Notes under the pieces: generated by a model | Database searches by the model: none | What the model was told of the DNA's origin: nothing | What the model saw: the letters and a program-made list of their open reading frames with translations, nothing else | DNA from: Weizmannia acidilactici | Lineage (GTDB): Bacteria > Bacillota > Bacilli > Bacillales > Bacillaceae_C | Assembly: GCF_008974185.1 (NCBI RefSeq) | Contig: NZ_BKZP01000009.1 | Location: 39,575-103,574, forward strand | Direction: 5' to 3' | Length of the DNA: 64,000 bases | In this document: positions 37,354 through 46,689 of the stretch, one piece after another | Layout: the number at the start of each line of letters is the position of its first letter | How positions within the stretch are numbered: position 1 is the first letter of the stretch | Made by a program: the position numbers and the translations under genes

Positions 37354-38979
37354 ATGGAATTTTCAAGTAAACAGCGTGATCAAATTTTACAAAAGATGGG
37401 CGGAAAGGAATTTGACTTGCTCGTAATCGGCGGCGGCATCACGGGGGCGGGCATTACCTATGATGCAGTGGCGCGCGGCATGTCCGTGGCGCTTGTTGAA
37501 ATGCAGGACTTTGCGGCCGGCACCTCGAGCAGATCGACCAAACTTGTCCACGGCGGGCTCCGGTATTTAAAACAATTTGAAGTGAAACTGGTGGCTGAAG
37601 TCGGAAAAGAACGGGCGATCGTTTATGAAAATGGGCCGCATGTGACAACGCCGGAATGGATGCTGCTTCCGTTCCACAAAGGGGGGACGTTCGGCGCGTT
37701 TACAACAAACATCGGCTTAAGGCTGTACGACTTTTTGGCCGGCGTAAAAAAACAGGAACGGCGGAAAATGCTGTCGGCCGCGGAAACATTGGAAAAAGAG
37801 CCGCTCATTAAAAAAGACGGGCTCAAAGGCGGCGGTTATTATGTTGAATACCGGACAGACGATGCGCGGCTGACGATCGAAGTGATGAAAGCGGCGGTTG
37901 CACACGGGGCGCTTGCCGTAAACTACGCAAAAGCCGAAGATTACCTTTACGAAAACGGCCGCATCACAGGAGCCCTTGTCCGCGACCAAATCAACGGGAA
38001 AACTGTAAAAGTGCGGGCAAAAGCGGTAGTCAATGCGACCGGCCCGTGGAGCGACAAAATGCGGGATAAAGATGCGCCGGGGAAAAAACGGCTGCGCCTC
38101 ACGAAAGGGGTCCACATCGTCTTTGACCAAAGCATATTCCCGCTCCGCCAGGCCATTTATTTTGACACGCCGGACGGCAGAATGGTTTTTGCAATCCCGC
38201 GCGGCGGCAAAACGTATGTCGGCACAACGGATACGTTTTATGACAAGGACCCGGTGCATCCGAAACCGCTGCCGGAAGACATTGAATATCTTTTAAAAGC
38301 AATCCGTTTTATGTTCCCATCTGTAAAAGCAGCTGTCCGTAATGTGGAATCGAGCTGGGCCGGTGTCCGCCCTTTGATTTATGAAGAAGGGAAAGACGCA
38401 TCCGAAATCTCGCGTAAAGACGAAATTTGGGAAGGGGAAAGCGGCCTGATCACGATCGCCGGCGGAAAACTGACGGGCTATCGGAAAATGGCGGAAACCG
38501 TCGTCGATCTTGTTGCGAAAAGGCTCGATGGCAATTTCCGACCGTGCCAAACGAAACATCTGCCGATATCCGGCGGTGATGTCGGCGGTTCAGAAAATTT
38601 CCCGGCTTTTATTGAATCAAAAAGCAAAGAAGGGGAAGATTGCGGCTTATCTCCTGAAGCAAGCAGTGCGATTGTGGAAAAATACGGCACGAACGCGGAC
38701 CAGCTTTTTGTGTATGCGAAAAACGGGGGCGATGCCGGGCTGCCGCGGGAAGTGTATGCATTGCTCAAATACGCGGTGGAGCAGGAAATGGCCGTTAAAC
38801 CGGTTGACTTTTTCATCCGCCGCACCGGTACGCTTTTCTTTGACATCAACTGGGTTCGCCAATGGAAAGAGCCTGTCATTGCCTGGATGGGGCGCGAATT
38901 TTCGTGGGATTCCGATACGGAAAAACAATACAGGGAAGAATTGGAAGAAGCGATCCGCGAAGCCGTGCCGGAAATGTAG
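37354..38979 (+). CDS. glpD: Aerobic glycerol-3-phosphate dehydrogenase
   Basis: An FAD enzyme at the membrane that oxidises glycerol-3-phosphate to dihydroxyacetone phosphate and passes electrons to quinone. It is 541 residues. The FAD-binding motif [15 protein letters not shown] lies near residue 23; [20 protein letters not shown] near 55 is family-specific; [17 protein letters not shown] lies near 370. GGAGG precedes the ATG. Transcribed after glpK but with its own conditional leader. Confidence 0.96.
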   Translation: MEFSSKQRDQILQKMGGKEFDLLVIGGGITGAGITYDAVARGMSVALVEMQDFAAGTSSRSTKLVHGGLRYLKQFEVKLVAEVGKERAIVYENGPHVTTPEWMLLPFHKGGTFGAFTTNIGLRLYDFLAGVKKQERRKMLSAAETLEKEPLIKKDGLKGGGYYVEYRTDDARLTIEVMKAAVAHGALAVNYAKAEDYLYENGRITGALVRDQINGKTVKVRAKAVVNATGPWSDKMRDKDAPGKKRLRLTKGVHIVFDQSIFPLRQAIYFDTPDGRMVFAIPRGGKTYVGTTDTFYDKDPVHPKPLPEDIEYLLKAIRFMFPSVKAAVRNVESSWAGVRPLIYEEGKDASEISRKDEIWEGESGLITIAGGKLTGYRKMAETVVDLVAKRLDGNFRPCQTKHLPISGGDVGGSENFPAFIESKSKEGEDCGLSPEASSAIVEKYGTNADQLFVYAKNGGDAGLPREVYALLKYAVEQEMAVKPVDFFIRRTGTLFFDINWVRQWKEPVIAWMGREFSWDSDTEKQYREELEEAIREAVPEM

Positions 38980-39024
38980 CGTCCACAACCCAAAGTGGGG
39001 GCAGCTGAAATGGAAAATCAGGGT

Positions 39025-39575
39025 GAGGAGGTTTGGGGAACCCCCGGAAAAAATCGGTAGTGGAACTTGAAACGGCAACTGGTCATTTCATCCATTTTAG
39101 GAATCAGCGGTAACATTGAAAAAATCGGCGGAACTGCCCAAAAAATCGGCGGACATCCTTTGTAAATCAGCGGAAAGGTACAAGAAATCGGCGAAAAATA
39201 GAAAAAAAGAGAAAAGAGCTGCATCTCCGTCAGAAAATAGCTGAAAAACCGGCGGTGAAACTTGAAACGGCAGCCGGTCAGTCTACTCATTTTAGAGGAA
39301 TCAGCGGAAACTAGAGGGAAATCAGCGATCTTCCTCAAAAAATCAGCGAAAAGACCAAAAAATCGGCGCTGAGCAAAAAAAGGAGGAAACGGCACTGAAC
39401 TTTGTCAAGATTTCTCCTAAAAACAGCGTTAAAGTCTGAAACTCCAGCCGTTCCCCTCCTTTCTTTTTCTGGAATCAGCGAACTTCCTCGAAAAATCAGC
39501 GAAAAGACCAAAAAATCGGCGAACATCCTTTGGAAATCAGCGGAAAGATAAAAGAAATCGGAGAAAAATAGAAAA
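39025..39575. repeat. Composite repeat locus 3, inverted orientation
   Basis: Contains many AAATCAGCG/AAATCGGCG motifs and the shared blocks AACCGGCGGTGAAACTTG and ACAGCGTTAAAGTCTGAAA. Orientation is as in locus 2. It begins 45 bp after glpD and ends just before the relic at 39605. Short overlapping frames have no start signals. Confidence 0.82.
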
Positions 39576-39604
39576 AAAGAGAAAAGAGCCGCATCCCCAT
39601 TGCA

Positions 39605-40012
39605 AAAATGCAGATTGATTTTGCAGAATTTAAAGACCTGGAATGGAAATTGGACATGGTGGCCGTGCTCGGCGGCATGCAGCATGAATTTGACCAAATC
39701 AACAACATCGAGCCCCCGGAAAGCTACAAAAATATCCATACAACGATTGAAAAAGTGATGAACGAATACCAGTATGTTGTTGACAATTACTTGGTCTCCG
39801 TTGCCAATCTGGCTGCGGATTTAATCTTCAACTGTGCCGAACCATTTGGATGCCTGGGTCCAGTATCCTCAGGACGCGACCGATATCAGGGCAAAGCAGC
39901 TTTCGGGGCAGGAGACCGCGACAAAGCAACGCTTTCCTCATCCATCCATGATCTTTGCCTATAATGGCAGAAGAAGTATTTTTAAGAAAAAATGAATTCG
40001 GCGTTGGAAAAG
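39605..40012 (+). pseudogene. Frameshifted fragment of an unknown protein
   Basis: From 39605 a frame reads KMQIDFAEFKDLEWKLDMVA, GGMQHEFDQINNIEPPES and VVDNYLVSVANLAADLIFN, which looks like real protein. Near 39838 it turns unnatural, while a shift of frame gives HLDAWVQYPQDATDIRAKQ and continues to about 40000. The 5' end abuts repeat locus 3 and no ribosome binding site is visible. This is probably the 3' part of a gene damaged by repeat insertion and one frameshift. Family not recognised. Confidence 0.45.
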
Positions 40013-40045
40013 TCCGCAATTTGTAGCCAAAAACTTTGTTTCACA

Positions 40046-40085
40046 AAAAGCGGCGTGCCGTACAGGGCATCTCGCCGTTTTTTTG
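40046..40085 (+). terminator. Terminator before dctA
   Basis: CGGCGTGCC and GGGCATCTCGCCG pair around GTACA, followed by TTTTTTT. Confidence 0.75.
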
Positions 40086-40179
40086 CATACCTCTAAAAAA
40101 ACAAAACCTTTTCAATATAAAAATAATGAAAATAAAGTGAACCTGTTATATAATAGAAATATAATTCGAACCACTAAAT

Positions 40180-40193
40180 TGTAAGCGCAAACA
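40180..40193 (+). promoter_or_regulatory. cre candidate in front of dctA
   Basis: TGTAAGCGCAAACA matches the CcpA consensus at 13 of 14 positions, 15 bp upstream of the GTG start, overlapping the region just before the ribosome binding site. Confidence 0.5.
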
Positions 40194-40207
40194 AAGGGGA
40201 TGGAAAC

Positions 40208-41476
40208 GTGAAGATCAATTTTCGGAATCTTACAGTGCAAGTGGTTATCGGCATCATTTTGGGGATTATCGTAGGGCTTGCCTCCCCGAAATTCGGCGCC
40301 GAGCTGAACATTTTGGCCCAATGGTTTATTAAACTCATTAAAATGCTCGTTCCGCCGATCATTTTCTTTACGGTCGTCATCGGCATCGGCGGCATGGGCG
40401 ATTTGAAAAAAGTCGGCCGTATCGGAGGCAAGGCGCTCATCTATTTTGAAGTCGTCAGCACCATTGCGCTCGCCATCGGGCTCATTGTCGTCAACCTGAT
40501 TCAGCCGGGCCACGGCATTGATACGAGCCAAGCCAAGACAAGCGAGGTTTCGCAATTTGTCACCCAGGCGAAAGACAACGAAACCGGTTTTATCGGCTTT
40601 ATTTCCAATATCATTCCGGAAAGCATTGCGGGCGCATTCGTACAGGGCGATCTTTTGCCGATTTTATTTTTCTCCGTCCTGTTCGGGGCCGCCGCGGCAT
40701 CTTTGGGGGAAAAAGCGAAACCGGTCATTCGCTTTTTTGAAGACATGACCGAAATCTTCTTTAAAATTGTCGGCATTGTCATGAGGGTGTCGCCGATTGC
40801 CGCATTCGGGGCGATGGCCTATACGGTCGGCCAATTCGGCGCCAGCTCGCTGATCAACCTCGGCGAATTAATGGCATCCGTTTACTTGACGATGATCATT
40901 TTCATTTTGCTTGTGCTCGGCAGCATTGCGAAGATATTCGGGTTCAACATTTTTAAATTCATCGCCTATATTAAGGAAGAACTTTTGCTTGTGCTTGGGA
41001 CTTCATCATCGGAATCGGCGATGCCTTCTCTGATGAAAAAACTCGAAAACTTTGGCTGCTCGAAATCTGTTGTCGGCCTCGTTGTCCCGACCGGCTATTC
41101 TTTTAACCTGGACGGTACCGCCATTTACTTATCCATGGCGTCTATCTTCATTGCGCAGGCGTACAATGTGCATTTAACGATCGGTCACCAAATCATGCTG
41201 CTGTTGATTTTAATGCTGACCTCAAAAGGGGCGGCGGGCGTGACTGGCTCCGGTTTTATCACACTGGCCGCAACATTGTCCGCATTCCCGGTGATTCCGG
41301 TTGCGGGGATTGCCCTTCTGATCGGCGTCGACCGGTTCATGTCCGAATCGCGCGCGATCACGAATATTATCGGAAATGCGGTGGCGACCGTCGTCATTTC
41401 CAAAACGGAAAAAGAATTTGAGCGCGTGGCAGAACCTGCAGCGGTTGCCGAACATACTGAATCGATTCCATCATAA
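40208..41476 (+). CDS. dctA: C4-dicarboxylate/proton or sodium symporter (DctA type)
   Basis: Imports succinate, fumarate or malate. It is 422 residues in the DAACS fold with eight helices and two re-entrant loops: LGTSSSESAMPSLMKKLENFG near residue 262 (the serine-rich hairpin) and GYSFNLDGTAIYLS near 295. The methionine/arginine-rich end MSESRAITNIIGNAVATVVI is typical. GTG start follows AAAGGGG. A glutamate or aspartate carrier of the same family is the main alternative; the sequence favours DctA. Confidence 0.85.
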   Translation: MKINFRNLTVQVVIGIILGIIVGLASPKFGAELNILAQWFIKLIKMLVPPIIFFTVVIGIGGMGDLKKVGRIGGKALIYFEVVSTIALAIGLIVVNLIQPGHGIDTSQAKTSEVSQFVTQAKDNETGFIGFISNIIPESIAGAFVQGDLLPILFFSVLFGAAAASLGEKAKPVIRFFEDMTEIFFKIVGIVMRVSPIAAFGAMAYTVGQFGASSLINLGELMASVYLTMIIFILLVLGSIAKIFGFNIFKFIAYIKEELLLVLGTSSSESAMPSLMKKLENFGCSKSVVGLVVPTGYSFNLDGTAIYLSMASIFIAQAYNVHLTIGHQIMLLLILMLTSKGAAGVTGSGFITLAATLSAFPVIPVAGIALLIGVDRFMSESRAITNIIGNAVATVVISKTEKEFERVAEPAAVAEHTESIPS

Positions 41477-41514
41477 AAAGAAAGGCGCTCCCGATCGGGG
41501 GGGTTGAAATGTTA

Positions 41515-41554
41515 AAAAGCGGTGAGATGCCACAACCGGCCGCCGCTTTTTTTT
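41515..41554 (+). terminator. Terminator of dctA
   Basis: AAAAGCGG pairs with CCGCCGCTTTT across a 17-nt loop, then TTTT. Confidence 0.65.
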
Positions 41555-41666
41555 CAACGGCATTCCAATCAGGGGTGCCTTTTGTTTTTGCGGCATAGCA
41601 TTATAATCCGGCATGATTTTATAGTAAAATAGGAAAGCAAACGGTAATAGAATGGAGAGAAGCAAC

Positions 41667-42617
41667 TTGATTGGCAGGAAAAAACAATTGGAGAAAGAAC
41701 AGGAGCTTGAAAAACGCATTGCCGAACTGGAGGCGGAAAAAGAAAAAATGCAGGAGCAGCTAGAAACATGGCTGGCTGGTTTTCACGAAGAGCTTTCCGC
41801 CACCATTGCCCAGCATGAGCTTGTGAACGGGCAACATCTCGTCCTGCGCGATTTGGTCACGAAAATCGAAGATAAATTCAAAAATATTTCTTCCATCACC
41901 AAAGAAAACTCCGAGCATTCGATTGTTTTGGGCGAAAAAGGGGAAAAGCTGAATGAGCTCGCCGCCGGTATGGTAAAAGAATCGCAGGCAGGCCGCCAAT
42001 ATGTTGATAATACGGCAGAAGCGATCCGCCGGCTGGGGGAGCAAATCCGCAAGACGCAAAATGAGATTGCGCAGCTGCACACAAGATCAAGTGAAATCCG
42101 GGAAATTGTCCAGGTCATCAAAGAAATTGCCGAACAGACAAACTTGCTTGCCCTTAATGCCTCGATTGAAGCTGCACGCGCGGGCGAACAGGGAAAAGGT
42201 TTTGCCGTCGTAGCCTCGGAAGTGCGGAAATTGGCGGAAAGCACGGCAAAGAGTACGGAAAATATCAACGCGCTGACGCTTTCCATCCAAAAAGATATTG
42301 AGTCTTCCCTCGAAGCGACACAAAAAAGTGCCGAGCTTGTGGACAACGGCGTGTCGGCCAGCACCCTTGCAGCCGAAAAAATTGCTGAAGTACTGCATAC
42401 AATCGAAACAAGCCAGGAAAATATAGAAAACATTCGGCAAACAATACAACTGGAAAAAGATGACGCCCTTAAAGTCCGGAAAGAAGTGGAAGAAGCAACA
42501 AACCTGTTCGGGGAAGCATACGAAACGATCCTTCAGCATATTGAAGACGCAACAGTGGTGGATCAGAAACTCGAAGAAGGAATCAGAAGGACCGCTGCCG
42601 CTCGTAGCCTGAAATAG
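41667..42617 (+). CDS. Soluble methyl-accepting chemotaxis-like protein (YfmS type)
   Basis: A 316-residue chemoreceptor without membrane helices. Coiled coil fills residues 5-45 and the rest of the protein. The highly conserved signalling tip [19 protein letters not shown], then [16 protein letters not shown] lies around residue 151-185, where CheA and CheW bind. It therefore senses a cytoplasmic signal and steers the flagellar kinase. TTG at 41667 is preferred because GGAGAGA is correctly spaced; ATG 41652 has no such site. A Crp/Fnr regulator follows 23 bp later, so redox or energy state is a plausible input. Confidence 0.8.
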   Translation: MIGRKKQLEKEQELEKRIAELEAEKEKMQEQLETWLAGFHEELSATIAQHELVNGQHLVLRDLVTKIEDKFKNISSITKENSEHSIVLGEKGEKLNELAAGMVKESQAGRQYVDNTAEAIRRLGEQIRKTQNEIAQLHTRSSEIREIVQVIKEIAEQTNLLALNASIEAARAGEQGKGFAVVASEVRKLAESTAKSTENINALTLSIQKDIESSLEATQKSAELVDNGVSASTLAAEKIAEVLHTIETSQENIENIRQTIQLEKDDALKVRKEVEEATNLFGEAYETILQHIEDATVVDQKLEEGIRRTAAARSLK

Positions 42618-42640
42618 AATAGGAAAGGAAGTGGAGTGCT

Positions 42641-43333
42641 TTGGAAAACCGGAGTGAGTCGCTGCGAAAAATGCCGCTGTTTAAAGGGATGGGAGATTCA
42701 GATTTGGCTGTGATTGCCGCCGTATCCGTTAAGAAACATGTCGAAAAAGGAGACCATATTTTTTTCCGTGGCGACCCGCAGGAAGCCGTGTATTTTATTG
42801 AACAGGGAGAAGTGAAAATTTATCGTACCGATGCAAACGGCAAAGAGCAGATCGTCACGCTGCTCCGCGACGGCGACATGTTCCCGCACGTCGGCTTTTT
42901 CCGAAAAATCCGCTATCCCGCCAATTCAATGGCCGCCACCGATACGGAACTTCTGGCCGTCCGAATCGCTGATTTTGAAAAAGTGCTGCTTGACAACCCT
43001 AAGCTGACGATGACCTTATATGGCGTGATGAGCGATGAGATCCTCGACTTGCAGGACCGCCTCGAAGCCCAAATTTTAAACAATGCCTATGAGCAAGTCA
43101 TCAAACTTTTCCTGCGCCTCGCCCGCACGCACGGCATCCAAACCGGAAACGACCATGTGCTCGTCAAAATCCCGCTCAACAACTCAGACCTCGCCAGCAT
43201 GATCGGCGTCACGCGCGAAACGGTCAGCCGGACGATTCACCAGCTTAAACATAAAAACCTCATCATCCCGCAAGAAAAAGGAACCTATCTGATCCACCAG
43301 GAAAAACTGACAAACGAACTGCTCGGGGTCTGA
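42641..43333 (+). CDS. Crp/Fnr-family transcriptional regulator
   Basis: A 230-residue regulator: cyclic-nucleotide-binding fold at residues 15-130 (GDHIFFRGDPQEAVYFIEQG), dimer helix to about 165, and a helix-turn-helix with NSDLASMIGVTRETVSRTIH near 190, whose E and R residues fit recognition of TGTGA half-sites. No N- or C-terminal cysteine cluster, so it is not a classical oxygen-sensing FNR. TTG start follows GGAAGTGGAG. It is convergent to scdA, whose promoter carries a perfect TGTGA-N6-TCACA site. Confidence 0.87.
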   Translation: MENRSESLRKMPLFKGMGDSDLAVIAAVSVKKHVEKGDHIFFRGDPQEAVYFIEQGEVKIYRTDANGKEQIVTLLRDGDMFPHVGFFRKIRYPANSMAATDTELLAVRIADFEKVLLDNPKLTMTLYGVMSDEILDLQDRLEAQILNNAYEQVIKLFLRLARTHGIQTGNDHVLVKIPLNNSDLASMIGVTRETVSRTIHQLKHKNLIIPQEKGTYLIHQEKLTNELLGV

Positions 43334-43399
43334 AAATGGATTGGGCGGAGATGTTCCAAAAATCGGTAAACTGACTTAGGGGGGGAAAATTTTCCCGGT

Positions 43400-43615
43400 G
43401 ATGGTTTTGAGTATCTCTGTCACGACCGTTAGAGAATTAATTCCCCGAAGAAACGGTTCTGAGAAGTCATCTCAAGATCATTAGAGGAAAATTTTCCGGA
43501 AGAAATGGTTCTGAGAAGCAATGTCACGACCGTTAGAGGAAGATTTCCCCTTAGAAATGGATCTGAGAAACTTGCTCAAGACCATTTGAGAAAAATTTCT
43601 GCTTAAAAGGGGCTT
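43400..43615. repeat. 52-bp-period hairpin array, four units (convergent gap crp/scdA, first array)
   Basis: Units begin at 43400, 43452, 43504 and 43557. The 31-nt hairpins carry ATGGT or ACGGT in the first arm and GACCGT or GATCAT in the second, with TCTGAGA-type inner arms and frequent G-U pairs. Spacers are rich in GAGGAAAATTT. No gene is seen in 43334-43816. Confidence 0.85.
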
Positions 43616-43649
43616 TTGGGACAGATCCAAAAACGGGGAGAACTGTACA

Positions 43650-43795
43650 CGGAAATGTCCTTCATAAAGGTGATGAAAGACAAAAGAAAGGCGAACCGGG
43701 TGCCAAATGTCTTTCATAAGAGTGATAAAGGACAAAAACAATCACAGTGAACCGCAATTTGTCTTTCATGAAGGGGCAAAGGCTGTCCCAAATCC
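43650..43795. repeat. 52-bp-period hairpin array, three units (convergent gap crp/scdA, second array)
   Basis: Units begin at 43654, 43706 and 43758, exactly 52 bp apart. The hairpin is of the AATGTCCTTCAT...ATGAAAGACA type, closer to the array at 7800 than to its immediate neighbour. It directly follows the first array. Confidence 0.85.
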
Positions 43796-43816
43796 ATGAG
43801 GCAGCCTTCTAACATG

Positions 43817-44521
43817 TTAAACGGCTTCTTCAAGCAGGCGCTTAAACAAAATATTGTTTTCCAAATGAATGTGCTGGAATGTATCATTTTCAAAGTTTTC
43901 CAGGCGGCGGTAAACAAGCTGGAATGTCCGGCATGCCCCTTCCGGAAGCGTGTAGTCATTCGTAATCTCACGAAGGCGGTGCAAAATATCGCCGACGGAA
44001 GCATGCTCGGTTTCAAGATCGGTCAATTCTTTTGTTGCAGTCGCCAGGTTTTCCGCCGTCGGATTAAGGTCATACGCGCGGATCGCCGGGAATTGTTCGG
44101 CATCTTCTTTTTCGGTATGTTCTAAGAGCTCCGCTTTCAAACGGTTGAACATTTCGTGCACTTCAACGAGATGCGGATGGTTCTCGCCGTGGACGCGCAT
44201 TACTTTTGTCACATACGGACTCAAATTCGGCAGTTCCTCACGCAAAAATGCGTGGTAGGTCTCCTGGATATGGTTGACAATTTCCGTGTAGCTTGCTTCA
44301 TTCCAATTTTTCTCATTGCCGCTGCCGGCATGTTTGTCGTATATTTCCTGAATCGCCGCAATCAGTTCATCTGCCGAAAGATTGCGTTTTTCCGCCGCTT
44401 CTTTCACAGAAACATTGCCGCCGCAGCAAAAATCAATGCGGTTTGCTTTAAACAGATCCGCTGCTTTCGGAAACAGTGTCACAATTTCCCCCACGGTCTG
44501 GCTCGTCGTAAAACGTTCCAT
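43817..44521 (-). CDS. scdA: Iron-sulfur cluster repair di-iron protein (RIC/ScdA/YtfE)
   Basis: Restores iron-sulfur clusters damaged by nitric oxide or oxidative stress. It is 234 residues. The N-terminal ScdA domain has TVGEIVTLFPKAADLF and RIDFCCGGN with the paired cysteines near residue 32. The rest is a hemerythrin-like four-helix bundle whose histidines and glutamates (HAFLREELP, HGENHPHL, HTEKEDAEQFPAI, HIHLENNILF) bind two irons. ATG 44521 is correctly spaced from AAAAGGAG; a GTG nine bases upstream is too close. A class II FNR/CRP-like site precedes it. Confidence 0.93.
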   Translation of the reverse strand: MERFTTSQTVGEIVTLFPKAADLFKANRIDFCCGGNVSVKEAAEKRNLSADELIAAIQEIYDKHAGSGNEKNWNEASYTEIVNHIQETYHAFLREELPNLSPYVTKVMRVHGENHPHLVEVHEMFNRLKAELLEHTEKEDAEQFPAIRAYDLNPTAENLATATKELTDLETEHASVGDILHRLREITNDYTLPEGACRTFQLVYRRLENFENDTFQHIHLENNILFKRLLEEAV

Positions 44522-44552
44522 CCAATCCACTCCTTTTCGGTTTGCTAATCTT

Positions 44553-44595
44553 ATGATAATGCATCCGCTCCCGCTTGTTTGTGATGCATATCACA
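44553..44595 (-). promoter_or_regulatory. FNR/CRP-type site and -10 box upstream of scdA
   Basis: TGTGATGCATATCACA at 44580-44595 is a perfect TGTGA-N6-TCACA palindrome. A -10-like TATCAT lies at 44558-44553, putting the site centre near -41.5, the class II activator position. The remaining sequence to 44807 shows no gene. Confidence 0.7.
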
Positions 44596-44807
44596 TTAAT
44601 TGAGAAAAATTCTTATTTGGGTCTTTGCTAAAAATTCCGGGGTATCCTTGCAGAAAAAATCCGGGCCAAGGAAAGATATCCACGAATGGTTCCAAATACC
44701 TGACGGGGTACACAACCCCAAATAAACAGAGTGCAAAACCCATTGGTGACCGCTATCGTGCATCCTAAAATGAAAAAGACGTTATATAAGTATATCTGCC
44801 TGAAAAA

Positions 44808-44836
44808 TAAAAAGAGCGCCAACCACATTGGCGCCC
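44808..44836 (-). terminator. Terminator of yceI
   Basis: GGGCGCCAA and TTGGCGCTC arms on the minus strand around TGTGG, followed by TTTTTATTTT. Confidence 0.85.
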
Positions 44837-44843
44837 TAAGAAC

Positions 44844-45380
44844 TTATTCCGCTTTGCTTGCTTCCACTTCAACTGTAAATTTAATTTCATCACCGACCAG
44901 TACGCCGCCTGTTTCAAGCGCTGCGTTCCAGGTGAGGCCGTAGTCGCTCCGTTTTACGGATCCTTCGGCGCTGAAGCCGGCCGTTTCTGCACCGCTCATC
45001 GGGTTTTTCGACAACCCTTCAAACGTGACTTTGAATGTTTCTTCTTTTGTCACGCCGTGGATCGTCAAGTCGCCGGTAACATCATACGTATTGGCGCCCG
45101 TTTTCGTAACCGATTTGGAAACGAACGTAATATTCGGGTAGTTTTCCACATCGAAGAAATCAGCAGAACGCAGGTGATTGTCGCGGTCGGCATTTTTTGT
45201 ATGGATGCTGCTTGCATCAACTGTAAAAGAAATTTTCGCGGAAGTTAAATCTTGCGGATCGGCTTCGATGTCCGCCTCAAATTTTTGGAAAGACCCTTTC
45301 ACTTTCGAAATCATCATATGTTTTACCGTAAAATCAATTGAACTGTGCGCATAGTCTACTGCCCATTTTGCATTTGCCAT
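44844..45380 (-). CDS. yceI: YceI-family lipid-binding protein
   Basis: A 178-residue lipocalin-like beta-barrel that in this family binds isoprenoid or other lipids. No signal peptide is present, so it is likely cytoplasmic here. Family blocks: WAVDYAHSSIDFTVKHMMIS at the N-terminus, DLTSAKISFTVDASSIHTKN near 45, HLRSADFFDVENYPNITF near 68 and GDLTIHGVTKEETF near 104. ATG 45380 follows GGGAGGAA. Monocistronic, with its own promoter and terminator. Confidence 0.92.
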   Translation of the reverse strand: MANAKWAVDYAHSSIDFTVKHMMISKVKGSFQKFEADIEADPQDLTSAKISFTVDASSIHTKNADRDNHLRSADFFDVENYPNITFVSKSVTKTGANTYDVTGDLTIHGVTKEETFKVTFEGLSKNPMSGAETAGFSAEGSVKRSDYGLTWNAALETGGVLVGDEIKFTVEVEASKAE

Positions 45381-45430
45381 CAAAAATTCCTCCCGGTCAT
45401 TTATTTCTCAAAACTTACTTTTCGTAACCT

Positions 45431-45459
45431 AGTTTAATATCGTAAGTAAAAAAAGTCAA
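45431..45459 (-). promoter_or_regulatory. Promoter of yceI
   Basis: On the minus strand TTGACT and TAAACT with a 17-bp spacer, immediately after the upstream gene's terminator. Confidence 0.55.
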
Positions 45460-45494
45460 GAAAACCGAACCAACTTTTTAAAGCCGGTTCGGTT
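45458..45494 (-). terminator. Terminator of the Old Yellow Enzyme gene
   Basis: AACCGAACC and GGTTCGGTT pair across a 14-nt loop and are followed by TTCTTG. Confidence 0.75.
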
Positions 45495-45548
45495 CCAAAG
45501 TTGATCAAAAGCGTGCTGCCTAAGATATGGAGTTCAGTTTTTAAAAAA

Positions 45549-46667
45549 TCAGGATTCAAACGGGAACCAGCCGGGCCTGGACACGATCCCGTTCCAAAGC
45601 GGTTCCGGAATAACAAGCCGTTCGCGGTCATCTTTTCGGAGCGCCGTTTGGATTTCATCTTCTTTTCCGGCGCGGATTTTTTCCACCCAGTGCGGTTCCA
45701 TAATCAGCTCACGTCCGAGGGCAACAAGCGGCACACCTGTTTCCATTGCTTTCAAAACATCTTCGCCGGTATGCAGCGAACCGACGCCGATCACCGGCAC
45801 TTTGCCGTCTACGCGTTCCAAAATCTGTTCGATGCGGGAGCGGCCCGGATCTCCGCCGCGGCGGGCATTCGACCAGAAATCCTGCAGTGAAATATGCAGA
45901 TAGTCGAGATCTTTTTCAACGAGGGCATCCAAAAGCGCAAAAGTTTCGTCCATTGTAATGCCCGGTTCGTACGGTTCTTCCGGAGAAAGCCTATACCCGA
46001 CTAAAAACGGCCGCCTGGTATGTTCGGAGACCGCTTTTTTCACTGCATCGACAACGGCGAGCGGAAAAGCGAGCCGTTTTTCCAGGCTGCCGCCCCAGCG
46101 ATCATCACGCCGGTTTGTAAACGGGGAGAAAAATTGCTGAATGAGATAGCCGTTCGCACCGTGGATTTCCACCCCGTCAAAGCCCGCTTCAATCGCGCGC
46201 CGGGTAGCTTCTCCGTACGCCCGCACAATTTCCGCGGTTTCTTCGTCCGTCAATGCGCGTGCATGCACATTGCCGTTTGAAGAGTCCACTGCGCTTGCGC
46301 TGACGACATCCCCGTCCGGAACGAGCTCTGGCGGGCATTCGCGGCCGCCATGATGGATTTGCAGCACGGCTTTTGATCCGTTCTTTTGAATGGTTTCCGC
46401 AAGTTTCCTCATTCCTTCGATCATGCTGTCAACATGGGCGCCGGGCTGCCCCGGGAAAGCTTTCCCGTTGGCCGTTACGTTGGCGCATGCTGTAATCACG
46501 ACACCCGGCCCATTGGAACGTTCCGCATAATAGCGGAGTTCGGCCTCGGAAACCGTTCCGTCATCGTTGGAGGAATAGTGGGTCATCGGCGCCATCACAA
46601 TGCGGTTGTCCGTCTTTACGCCGCTTTTAAACGTCATCGGTTCAAACAATTTGCTGTATTTGTCCAA
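45549..46667 (-). CDS. NADH:flavin oxidoreductase, Old Yellow Enzyme family
   Basis: A 372-residue FMN-dependent ene-reductase of the cytoplasm that reduces activated double bonds with NAD(P)H. The TIM barrel shows NRIVMAPMTHYSS near residue 23, QIHHGGREC near 103 and FDGVEIHGANGYLIQQFFSP near 166, followed by RRDDRWGGSLEKR. The catalytic and FMN-binding residues appear intact. A TTG start at 46667 is chosen because AAGGAG lies 9 bp upstream and the protein then starts MDKYSKLFEPM; the longer frame runs into repeat sequence. Physiological substrate unknown. Confidence 0.88.
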   Translation of the reverse strand: MDKYSKLFEPMTFKSGVKTDNRIVMAPMTHYSSNDDGTVSEAELRYYAERSNGPGVVITACANVTANGKAFPGQPGAHVDSMIEGMRKLAETIQKNGSKAVLQIHHGGRECPPELVPDGDVVSASAVDSSNGNVHARALTDEETAEIVRAYGEATRRAIEAGFDGVEIHGANGYLIQQFFSPFTNRRDDRWGGSLEKRLAFPLAVVDAVKKAVSEHTRRPFLVGYRLSPEEPYEPGITMDETFALLDALVEKDLDYLHISLQDFWSNARRGGDPGRSRIEQILERVDGKVPVIGVGSLHTGEDVLKAMETGVPLVALGRELIMEPHWVEKIRAGKEDEIQTALRKDDRERLVIPEPLWNGIVSRPGWFPFES

Positions 46668-46689
46668 CTTGTGATGCTCCTTTCCTGTA

